6,404 nucleotides of DNA. It comes from Dysgonamonadaceae bacterium. GTDB taxonomy: Bacteria > Bacteroidota > Bacteroidia > Bacteroidales > Azobacteroidaceae. Location of the stretch: the NCBI GenBank assembly GCA_031276105.1, contig JAISNS010000158.1, positions 1-6,404 of the forward strand, given 5' to 3'. The translations under genes were made by a program, and so were the position numbers. The notes below the pieces were generated by a model. It worked only from the letters and a program-made list of their open reading frames with translations, had not been told where the DNA came from and ran no database searches. Positions within the stretch are counted from its first letter, which is position 1. Every line of letters begins with the position of its first letter. Shown piece after piece: positions 1-6,359 of the stretch.

Positions 1-31
1 TTGCGTTATTAAAACAATAGGTGTAAATTTG
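1..31 (+). promoter_or_regulatory. Putative Bacteroides-type promoter of the AAA_14 ATPase gene
   Basis: TAAATTTG at 24-31 fits the Bacteroidota -7 consensus TAnnTTTG at every fixed position. TTG at 1-3 could be the end of a TTTG -33 element whose first base is cut off by the window edge. The spacer (4-23) is 20 bases, within the usual 19-21. Transcription would then start at about 35-38, in the loop of the inverted repeat, leaving a leader of roughly 35 bases before the ATG at 71. The motif match is seen directly; promoter activity is inferred. Confidence 0.5.
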
Positions 32-60
32 CAGCGAGATTGCAAATTTACACCTATTGT
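14..60. repeat. Perfect inverted repeat, 20-base arms and 7-base loop, upstream of the ATPase gene
   Basis: Arms are 14-33 (ACAATAGGTGTAAATTTGCA) and 41-60, exact reverse complements, separated by GCGAGAT. Each arm also holds a near-palindrome of the form TGYAAATTTRCA (22-33 and 41-52), with centres 19 bases apart, so there are in effect two operator-like sites in a larger dyad. The left arm contains the apparent -7 box. If transcription starts in the loop, the mRNA carries only the right arm, so the element more likely works as DNA (a protein-binding site) than as an RNA hairpin. It could also be the edge of a mobile repeat. The symmetry is certain; the function is not known. Confidence 0.9.
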
Positions 61-70
61 AATTATTTAT

Positions 71-1231
71 ATGATAAACAGAGAAATAGAAAAGATATTC
101 CTGCATCTTTTGCAGAAATATCCGGCAGTAAATATCACCGGTCCGCGTCAATCGGGAAAAACAACGCTGGTGAAAAGCATGGGCGAAGGATACCGTTATT
201 TTTCGCTTGAAGATCCCGAAACACGCTTATTCGCCGAAGAAGACCCGCGCGGTTTTTTACGTTCTGCCGGAGACCGGTTTATCTTGGATGAAGTGCAACA
301 CATACCGGCTCTGTTTTCCTACTTGCAGGGAATTTTAGACGGCGACAATCGCACGGGCAAAGTTATTTTGCTCGGCTCCCAAAGTTTTTTGATGAACGAA
401 CAAATAGCGCAAACACTGGCGGGACGAATCGCTAATTTGAAACTGCTCCCTTTTTCCATGAGCGAATTGAGTACGCTCCATACAAACGAAATGAATATCA
501 ATGCCTGCCTTTTCAGAGGAGGATATCCCCGATTACATAACGAAAATATTGATCCCGTCCATTTTTTTCCTTATTATATCGAAACTTATCTTCAACGCGA
601 CGTCAGGCAATTGAAGAATATCGGCAATTTGAATGTTTTTACCCGTTTTGTTAAACTTTGCGCAGGTAGAACAGGCAATGTCGTGAATCTGTCTGCTCTT
701 GCCAATGACGCCGATATTTCGCTAAATACCGCCAAATCATGGCTCTCACTGTTGGAAGCGAGTTATATTCTGTTTTTTGTGCAACCGTATTCCGGCAATG
801 TAAACCGGAGATTAGTAAAATCTCCGAAGCTCTATTTTTATGATACCGGTTTAGTTTGCTCTCTGTTGAATATTGAACAGGAACATCAGTTGGATAACTT
901 TTATTTGCGCGGCAATCTTTTTGAAAATTTTATATTTACAGAATTGATTAAAAATCGGTATAATAGAGGCCTTCCCGCAAATCTTTATTTTTTGCGCGAC
1001 ACGAAAGGCGCTGAAATTGATTGCGTGATGGAAAAAGCAGATAAACTCCGTTTGATAGAAATAAAATCTTCTGCAACTTTATCTTCTTCCCATTTTAAAA
1101 ATATGGAATCAATGCGAAAACTCTTTCCTTTAACGGAAGATTATCTTATTTATACCGGAACCGACGAACCGCAATACAACAATGTGAAATGTTTTAATTA
1201 TAAACATATCACTGAGTTATTGGAGTCGTAA
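71..1231 (+). CDS. AAA_14/DUF4143 family ATP-binding protein, 386 residues
   Basis: This is a cytoplasmic P-loop ATPase of the AAA_14 (PF13173) plus DUF4143 (PF13635) type, common and often multi-copy in Bacteroidota; its cellular role is not established. Visible motifs are Walker A GPRQSGKTT (24-32), Walker B FILDEVQ (70-76) and a sensor-like LLGSQSF (100-106). A helix-turn-helix-like stretch follows at about 203-235. The C-terminal part has the spacing of a PD-(D/E)XK nuclease fold: E285 in LFENF, D317 in GAEID, and E330 and K332 in IEIKSS; catalysis is untested. Length matches the usual 380-400, so it looks intact. I chose ATG 71 because it gives the family's normal N-terminus; an in-frame TTG at 29 lies inside the inverted repeat. 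There is no clear Shine-Dalgarno sequence. By hand count, 1081-1140 and 1141-1200 each have 19 G+C of 60, against 33 and 36 of 60 in two permease stretches, which hints at separate ancestry. It converges on the permease gene with three bases between stops. Confidence 0.93.
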   Translation: MINREIEKIFLHLLQKYPAVNITGPRQSGKTTLVKSMGEGYRYFSLEDPETRLFAEEDPRGFLRSAGDRFILDEVQHIPALFSYLQGILDGDNRTGKVILLGSQSFLMNEQIAQTLAGRIANLKLLPFSMSELSTLHTNEMNINACLFRGGYPRLHNENIDPVHFFPYYIETYLQRDVRQLKNIGNLNVFTRFVKLCAGRTGNVVNLSALANDADISLNTAKSWLSLLEASYILFFVQPYSGNVNRRLVKSPKLYFYDTGLVCSLLNIEQEHQLDNFYLRGNLFENFIFTELIKNRYNRGLPANLYFLRDTKGAEIDCVMEKADKLRLIEIKSSATLSSSHFKNMESMRKLFPLTEDYLIYTGTDEPQYNNVKCFNYKHITELLES

Positions 1232-1234
1232 AAC

Positions 1235-3574
1235 CTACCCCTCGCTATTCAGCGCCTCCGCCGGATTCTTCGTCGCCGCCCGGTAACTCTGCCCATTAAC
1301 GGTTATCAACGTAATCAGCAGCACGATTATTCCGCCGAGCAGGAATATCCACCAGTGAAGGGGCGTCTTGTAGGCGAAACTCTCCAGCCATTTGTTGACG
1401 GCGTAATACGTAACGGGACAGGCAATCAGGAAACAGACGCCCAACAGTATCAGGTAATTCCGGTTGAAGAGCGACAGTATTTCACCAACCGACGAGCCGT
1501 GTACCTTGCGGATGCTGATTTCCCGACGACGGTAAGCCGTTTCAAAAACAACCAGACCGAAAACGCCGATAATCGAAATCAGAATGGCTACCGCGCTGAA
1601 CAACGTAATCAGGAATGTAAGCCGCTGCTCCTTTTGATAAACGCCCTGAATCATCTCGTCGAAGAACTCAACCTTGAATGTCCAACCGGCGTCGAGCTTC
1701 GACAGCGTCCGACGAACGTGATTGATCGCTTCGCGCATGTCGCTTCCGGCGCTTACTTTGATGTAGGCAAGTTGCATGTTGTCGCCCCAGTTCTCGGTTC
1801 CCCACACATAAAAAGCCATCGGAGTAGGCGTCGTGCGGAAAGTCGTAAACTGAATGTCGGGAATGAAACCGATGATTTCGTTGCCGTCGCTATCCTCAGT
1901 ATTTAATTGCATATCGTATTCCTTTTTCGCCTGCTCGTTAAAAATGTATTTCCCCCGGCGTCCCTGCCGGTCGTCTTCCCGAAAATCGCGCCCTTCGGCA
2001 ACCGTTATTCCCATTACCTGAAGAAACGTCGGATGTACCGGCAAACAAAAGAATTGAATATCCTTATCCTGGTATTTCCGTCCCCAACCCGTATACTCGT
2101 CTTGGCTCGTCAACAGAAACTGTCCGTAAGTAACCGCTTCGATGCCGGCAAACGATTTCAGTTCGTTGCTGAACACATCGTAATTCTTCTTGATTTCCTG
2201 CGACAGGTCGGCAATAATGACTTGATCTCTATGAAATCCCAACGGAATGTTTTTCAGGTAATTGTTCTGAAGATACATGAAAAGGGAAGAAATAATCAGC
2301 GCGAGGGAAGCGACAAATTGAACGCCGATTAAAACGTTTCGCATGTTCCGGCCCCGGGACGACAGGCCGAACGAGCCTTTGATGGCCAGCGCCGGTTGGA
2401 AAGCCGTACTGTAAAAAGCCGGATACAGTCCCGACAACAGTCCCGTTCCGACGGCCAGCAGCGCGCCGACAACCAGCAAAACGGGATAATCCGGCAAGTG
2501 AATACCCGAATCGAGCAATTCGGCAACCGGCGTTTGCGAAGCCAGATGAACCAGCCCCAGACTGATAAGATAAGCCGTCAACGCAATGAAAACCGCTTCG
2601 GCAATCAGTATCGTGCGCAAACGGGCAACAGAGGCGCCCACTATCTTTTGTGTATTGATGCTCCGGATGCGGCGCGGCGTCAGCGCGATACTGAAATTGG
2701 TAAAGTTGATGCCGGCAATAACAATGACCACAATGGCAATGGAAAAGAGAACGAGAAGCGTTTGCCGGCTGGACTTGGGGGAAAGATCGTATTTGACGTC
2801 CGTCATAAAATGCAACTCCGGCAAGGCAGTCAATTGCAGCGAGAAGCCTTCCGGAATGCTTTCCCATGCTTTCGCAAGCAATTCCCGGACGATCTTTTCC
2901 ATGTGGACGACAAGGCTGTCGGAGATGTTCGCCGCATCCAGGCGGATATAGGTATAATAATTCCAGTTGTAGAACGAGTGGGCGTTCTCGTCTTTGTTCA
3001 TCGGAAAATAAATGCAGTTCATCAGCGAAGAATTGACGGGGAAATCCCGATAAACGCCTTTTACAGTCATTTGTTTCCCATTCATATCGAACGAGTGCCC
3101 GACAGCCGGCTCGTTGCCGAACAGTTTCTTTGCCACGCTTTGCGGGATGAGGCTGCCGTCCGGATCGTCCAGCGTAGCAACGCCTTCCATCAGGTCGAAA
3201 GTAAATACTCCGGTAAAACCGGGCGAAACCTTCATCGCATTTTCGGTAAATAAAGATTGATTCCCGTCTTTTTCAATACGGACAGCCGCTTTCCATGTGC
3301 CGGGCGAAGTCAGCGTTCCGGCAATAATGTGCGGAGAGGACTGAAACAAGGCTTCGGCCAGCGGACGCGAAAGAATCGCCTGTTTAGTTCCATCCCATGC
3401 GGCATCGACGCGGTAAATCCGGTCGCAACCCGGATGAGATTTATCGAAATTGTAATCGTAATCCACCTGCATCATTATCAGGATAAATACGGCAAAGGCC
3501 ACCGCGAGGCCGGTAATATTCAAAATACTCGACGTTTTGAAACGCTTCAAAACAAAAAGGAAATTTTTAATCAT
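1235..3574 (-). CDS. MacB/FtsX-type ABC transporter permease, 779 residues
   Basis: Inner-membrane permease with two FtsX units and two MacB-like periplasmic domains in one chain, the long form usual in Bacteroidota. Apparent membrane segments are at about 16-37, 272-296, 321-345, 363-386, 412-434, 652-678, 706-726 and 741-762, with periplasmic regions at about 38-271 and 435-651. Cytoplasmic coupling-helix motifs follow segments 2 and 6: RRIRSINTQKIVGAS (301-315) and RRREISIRKVHGSS (682-695), the latter typical of the family. Proteins of this kind use ATP hydrolysed by a partner ATPase to drive movement in the periplasm rather than carry substrate across the inner membrane; substrate here is unknown. 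No ATPase domain is fused and none is adjacent. Start ATG 3574 gives a normal N-terminus with an A-rich leader and no Shine-Dalgarno. It follows the HlyD-like gene after 137 bases filled largely by a tandem repeat, and is the last gene of the apparent operon. Family call is firm; role in export is inferred from context. Confidence 0.95.
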   Translation of the reverse strand: MIKNFLFVLKRFKTSSILNITGLAVAFAVFILIMMQVDYDYNFDKSHPGCDRIYRVDAAWDGTKQAILSRPLAEALFQSSPHIIAGTLTSPGTWKAAVRIEKDGNQSLFTENAMKVSPGFTGVFTFDLMEGVATLDDPDGSLIPQSVAKKLFGNEPAVGHSFDMNGKQMTVKGVYRDFPVNSSLMNCIYFPMNKDENAHSFYNWNYYTYIRLDAANISDSLVVHMEKIVRELLAKAWESIPEGFSLQLTALPELHFMTDVKYDLSPKSSRQTLLVLFSIAIVVIVIAGINFTNFSIALTPRRIRSINTQKIVGASVARLRTILIAEAVFIALTAYLISLGLVHLASQTPVAELLDSGIHLPDYPVLLVVGALLAVGTGLLSGLYPAFYSTAFQPALAIKGSFGLSSRGRNMRNVLIGVQFVASLALIISSLFMYLQNNYLKNIPLGFHRDQVIIADLSQEIKKNYDVFSNELKSFAGIEAVTYGQFLLTSQDEYTGWGRKYQDKDIQFFCLPVHPTFLQVMGITVAEGRDFREDDRQGRRGKYIFNEQAKKEYDMQLNTEDSDGNEIIGFIPDIQFTTFRTTPTPMAFYVWGTENWGDNMQLAYIKVSAGSDMREAINHVRRTLSKLDAGWTFKVEFFDEMIQGVYQKEQRLTFLITLFSAVAILISIIGVFGLVVFETAYRRREISIRKVHGSSVGEILSLFNRNYLILLGVCFLIACPVTYYAVNKWLESFAYKTPLHWWIFLLGGIIVLLITLITVNGQSYRAATKNPAEALNSEG

Positions 3575-3609
3575 GAGGTTGTTTTTTTATTATTATGTAA
3601 TGCACCATT

Positions 3610-3701
3610 AATCATGTCGCCTTATTGCTCCCAATAAGGTCGCCTTATTGTTCCCAATAAGGTCGCCTTATTGTTCCCAATCATGCTGCCTTATTGGTAG
3701 C
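3610..3701. repeat. Four tandem 23-base units with overlapping hairpins, in the HlyD-permease gap
   Basis: Units are 3610-3632, 3633-3655, 3656-3678 and 3679-3701. Units 2 and 3 are identical; units 1 and 4 diverge, both opening AATCATG instead of AATAAGG. CCTTATTG recurs at 3620, 3643, 3666 and 3689, exactly 23 bases apart, and its reverse complement CAATAAGG occurs at 3632 and 3655. Each CAATAAGG can pair with the CCTTATTG on either side (loops of 4 or 3 bases), so alternative hairpins are possible in DNA or in the minus-strand mRNA. The array fills most of the 137-base gap (3575-3711); the rest is A/T-rich with no other clear signal. There is no T-run that would make it an ordinary intrinsic terminator. 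Confidence 0.92.
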
Positions 3702-3711
3702 AACTTTATTT

Positions 3712-4962
3712 TCACTTAAAAATCAATTCTTCCACTTCGCCGTAGCTGTCGTAGCCGGAGGTAACGACCTGTTCGCCCGGTTCCAAACCGCTCAGGACTT
3801 CGTAATAGAGCGGGTTTTGCCGGCCGATCCGGATAGGGCGGCGAACGGCTTTTTTCCCGTCCGCCGTTACGACAAATATCCACTGGCCGCCGGTGGTTTG
3901 GTAGAAAGCGCCGCGGGGAACCAAAACCGCTTCCAGCGGTTGACCCAATTGCAGGTTGATGTAATACGTTTGTCCCGTGCGGATATTGTCGGGACGTTCG
4001 CCTTCAAACACAAAATCGGTTTTGAACTGCTTGTCGCGCACTTCGGGATATACTTTTCGGACAGTCAGTTGATACGTTTTATCCTGCCGCTCGAAGGTGG
4101 CCGACAGGCCGTTCTTCACCCGGTCGATGTAATGCTCGTCAATCAGGGCTTCAATCTTGTAGTCAGACAGTACGCTGATTTGACCGATACGCGCCCCGCT
4201 GCCTACCGACTGGCCTATCTCGACGTCCAACAAGCCCAACTGACCATCCACCGGCGATTTAACGTCGAGATTATCAATCCGCTGACGGACTAATACCAAG
4301 TTTTTGCGGATGTTGTTCAAACTTTCCTCCATCTGTTCGACCTGTATTCCTCGGAAAATAGAATCCTGTTTTTGGCGTTCCAGCACCAGTTCCCGGCCTT
4401 TGACGGCAAACTCGTAATCTTCCTTCGCCTGCAAATACTCCTCTTTGGAAGTCAGTTTTTCGTCGTAGAGACTTTGATACTGTTCATACCTCCGCTTTTT
4501 GCGTTCGATGTCCAGATCGAGTTGAAGTTTTTCCTTACGGAGATTGAGGCGTTCCTGTTCCATCGTTACCTGCGTGTTGCGCAGGAAGTTCTGTTTTTCG
4601 GCTAATTGCGCTTCGCTGTCCAAGATATTCAAGCTCAGCATCGGGTTTGTCAGGCGGATAATCACTTCGCCCCGGACGACCATCGAACCTTCTTCGACGA
4701 CTTTTTCCGCTACCATCCCGCCTTCGACGGCGCTCAACTGCACAGTATTAATCGGTTGCACCTGCCCGTTGATGCGGATGTAATCATTAAATTCGCCTTT
4801 CTCTACGCTTTGCACGATTACTTTGTTCCGTTCGACATTGAATTTGGAACGGTGGTCGCCGAAAATCAGCCAGATAAACGCAACCGCTACTACACTCCCG
4901 CCAATCAGATACGGCAGGTGTTTCTTCTGTAAACCTTTTTTCTTTTCTAATTGTATGTCCAT
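3712..4962 (-). CDS. HlyD/MacA-family periplasmic adaptor (membrane fusion protein), 416 residues
   Basis: Periplasmic adaptor that would link the inner-membrane permease to the TolC-like outer-membrane channel. Basic N-terminus, then one membrane anchor at about 17-35 (LPYLIGGSVVAVAFIWLIFG). First half of the lipoyl/barrel-sandwich domain at about 56-104 (INGQVQP, VEEGSMVVRGEVI), a long charged coiled-coil hairpin at about 112-232 with its turn near 165-177, second lipoyl half at about 233-262 (VKSPVDGQLG), a beta-barrel at about 268-340, and a membrane-proximal domain to the end (LVPRGAFYQ, GLEPGEQVVTSGYD). Length is normal. I chose ATG 4962 (MDIQLEKKK) because the in-frame extension to GTG 5028 is only translated repeat DNA. 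It lies 62 bases after the TolC-like gene, across an inverted repeat array. Whether it serves this ABC permease or another pump is inferred from operon order; there is no RND transporter gene here. Confidence 0.95.
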   Translation of the reverse strand: MDIQLEKKKGLQKKHLPYLIGGSVVAVAFIWLIFGDHRSKFNVERNKVIVQSVEKGEFNDYIRINGQVQPINTVQLSAVEGGMVAEKVVEEGSMVVRGEVIIRLTNPMLSLNILDSEAQLAEKQNFLRNTQVTMEQERLNLRKEKLQLDLDIERKKRRYEQYQSLYDEKLTSKEEYLQAKEDYEFAVKGRELVLERQKQDSIFRGIQVEQMEESLNNIRKNLVLVRQRIDNLDVKSPVDGQLGLLDVEIGQSVGSGARIGQISVLSDYKIEALIDEHYIDRVKNGLSATFERQDKTYQLTVRKVYPEVRDKQFKTDFVFEGERPDNIRTGQTYYINLQLGQPLEAVLVPRGAFYQTTGGQWIFVVTADGKKAVRRPIRIGRQNPLYYEVLSGLEPGEQVVTSGYDSYGEVEELIFK

Positions 4963-4976
4963 GATGATAATTATTA

Positions 4977-5043
4977 GTGACGAGTGACAAGTGACGAGTG
5001 ACAAGGGCGCGAACTCGTCACTTGTCACTCGTCACTTGTCACT
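4977..5043. repeat. Inverted array of GTGACRA heptamers at the TolC-HlyD junction
   Basis: Four direct heptamers at 4977-5004 (GTGACGA and GTGACAA alternating) face four inverted ones at 5015-5042 (TCGTCAC and TTGTCAC alternating). The longest perfect stem is 23 base pairs, 4983-5005 with 5021-5043, around a 15-base centre (5006-5020). Because heptamers repeat, several shifted pairings are also possible. The TolC-like stop codon (5025-5027) lies inside the right arm. In mRNA this could form a strong hairpin between the two genes and affect RNA stability or the ratio of the two proteins; it lacks the U-run of a standard terminator. Simple repeats of this sort are often dispersed in a genome, which cannot be tested from one window. 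Confidence 0.93.
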
Positions 5044-6359
5044 CCTTTATAATATTTAAGTAATTTCCGTTTCAACTGATATTTCAGATTCGTATAAAGT
5101 TCCTCTATGCGGGCGTTCAGCAGGCGATTGGCGCTTGCGCTCACTTCGAGAGCGTCGATCAGGCCTTCCTCGTATTTTCGGAGATTCACCTGATGAGCGC
5201 TTTGCATGGCCTGTGTTCTTTTCAAGGCATGTTCACACTCGTCGGCCAAACCGTTGACGTCGGCGACGGTCTGTTCTATTTCGCCGTATATTCGCCGGAG
5301 AGTTTCCTCGTGTTCATTTCGGGCAATAATCAGGCGTTGCCGGCTTCTTTTCACTTCCGACGAGCGGGAAAAGCCGTTGAAAACGGGAATCGACAGGGAT
5401 AACGCGATGGAACTGCCGCGCCGGTTTTTCAACTGTTCTTCAAACGACATGTAGGTTCCGCCGGTATTCATCGTGCGGGAAAACCCCGTAGAAACCCCGG
5501 CGCTCAACGACAAAGTAGGAAACAGACGTCCGCGGACTATCCTGTATTCCATTTCGCTTGCCGATAAAGATTTCGCGGCGATCAACGCTTTCGGCAACGA
5601 CAACTGCGCCTGTTGATATATCTCTTCCGCGCTTTCGACTTCTTTTGTAGGGAGAAACATCTCTTCGTAACCCGCAACCGCTAAGTTTTCGTTTACCGGA
5701 AAATTCATCTTCTCTTTCAGTCGGATTACTTCGAGTTTCAACAGGTTGCTTTGCTTTGTCAAGATAAAACGGTCTTCCGCTTCCTTCGCCTGAAACTCGG
5801 TTACGTCGGGAACAGATTTCAATCCCAACTCTTCCATGCGGCGGGTGCGGTTCAGTTGGCGGACGCTTTCGTCCCACTGTTGTTGAGCCAGTTCCACGCT
5901 TCCCTTGTAATACAAAACATTGAAGAACAGTTCCATAGTTTCCAGTTCGATTCGTTCTTCCGTATCCCGCAGTTCTTCCTTTCCCCGCAGGCGGTTGATT
6001 TGCGCCAACTTTACCCGGTAGAACTGCGACAGTCCGTCGAACAGCGTCACGGACGAATAGATTTCATACGAATTACTGAAAGTGCTGTTTGTGATATACG
6101 TATTGGTTTCCGGGTCCAGTCCTCGTCCGAAATTCAGGTATGCGCCGGTCGAAACATTCAGGGAAGGCAAAAACCCGCCGATTGCTTCCCGTTGATTGAG
6201 GCGGTAAATTTCGTTTTGCGCTTCCCTGCCGTTTCGCGACGGATTGTGGCGGACAGCGTATTGCATACACTCTTCCAGTGTCCAAACCTTCTCCTGAGAG
6301 AATCCCGCCTGCGGAAGCAGAATGAGTAACAGTACGATTGTCTTTTTCATTTTATCCAT
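5025..6359 (-). CDS. TolC-family outer-membrane efflux protein, 444 residues
   Basis: Outer-membrane channel of the TolC/OEP family (PF02321), expected to act as a trimer forming the exit duct of the pump. A type I signal peptide is clear: MKKTIVLLLILLPQAGFS, cleavage probably before QEK at about residue 22, with no lipobox cysteine. Two repeated OEP halves follow, about 25-215 and 240-435. Each holds a beta-strand region ending in the family's F-[DN]-G motif: VTLFDGL (104-110) and LSIPVFNGF (322-330). Long periplasmic helices surround them. Length is normal. ATG 6359 (MDKMKK) and ATG 6350 (MKK) both give good signal peptides; the longer is listed, without evidence to separate them. The last residues, GVTSDE, and the TGA stop come from the GTGACRA array, so the original end may have been altered. 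It appears to be the first gene of the operon. The 45 bases to the window edge show TTTG at 6398-6401 but no correctly spaced -7 box. Confidence 0.95.
   Translation of the reverse strand: MDKMKKTIVLLLILLPQAGFSQEKVWTLEECMQYAVRHNPSRNGREAQNEIYRLNQREAIGGFLPSLNVSTGAYLNFGRGLDPETNTYITNSTFSNSYEIYSSVTLFDGLSQFYRVKLAQINRLRGKEELRDTEERIELETMELFFNVLYYKGSVELAQQQWDESVRQLNRTRRMEELGLKSVPDVTEFQAKEAEDRFILTKQSNLLKLEVIRLKEKMNFPVNENLAVAGYEEMFLPTKEVESAEEIYQQAQLSLPKALIAAKSLSASEMEYRIVRGRLFPTLSLSAGVSTGFSRTMNTGGTYMSFEEQLKNRRGSSIALSLSIPVFNGFSRSSEVKRSRQRLIIARNEHEETLRRIYGEIEQTVADVNGLADECEHALKRTQAMQSAHQVNLRKYEEGLIDALEVSASANRLLNARIEELYTNLKYQLKRKLLKYYKGVTSDE

Larger units (their letters stand above)
1235..6359 (-). other. Apparent three-gene export operon (TolC-like, HlyD-like, FtsX-type permease)
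   Basis: All three genes point the same way with gaps of 62 and 137 bases, and their products match the outer-membrane, periplasmic and inner-membrane parts of a MacAB-TolC-type pump. I see no standard terminator or convincing internal promoter in either gap, though both contain strong inverted repeats that could reduce read-through. The ATP-binding subunit that such a permease needs is absent between 1 and 6404. Co-transcription and shared function are inferred from order and family. Confidence 0.75.

Noticed and set aside
14..60. Intrinsic terminator for a gene to the left
   Set aside because: The stem is A/T-rich with no T-run after it, and its left arm contains a good -7 box for the downstream gene, so a promoter/operator reading fits better.
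29..70. N-terminal extension of the ATPase from an in-frame TTG at 29
   Set aside because: The TTG lies inside the left arm of the palindrome and within the apparent -7 box, probably upstream of the transcription start, and the extra 14 residues resemble nothing in the family. ATG 71 gives the normal N-terminus.
2229..2867. Open frame of 212 codons on the minus strand in another frame of the permease gene
   Set aside because: Overlaps the permease completely, with a Cys/Arg/His-rich composition typical of an out-of-frame reading; the permease frame has clear membrane segments and family motifs.
2396..3253. Open frame of 285 codons on the plus strand inside the permease gene
   Set aside because: Antisense shadow of a well-supported permease. 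Its translation is rich in Arg, Gln and Asn with no recognisable domain, and it has no promoter or leader of its own. The other plus-strand frames across 1355-3637 and 3694-6329 are the same kind of artefact.
3610..3701. CRISPR array
   Set aside because: The 23-base units are directly adjacent with no unique spacers, and no cas gene is present.
4963..5028. GTG start at 5028 for the adaptor gene, overlapping the TolC-like stop as GTGA
   Set aside because: The overlap is tempting for coupling, but the added 22 residues are translated heptamer repeat and would precede an otherwise complete N-terminus with basic residues and a membrane anchor starting at ATG 4962.
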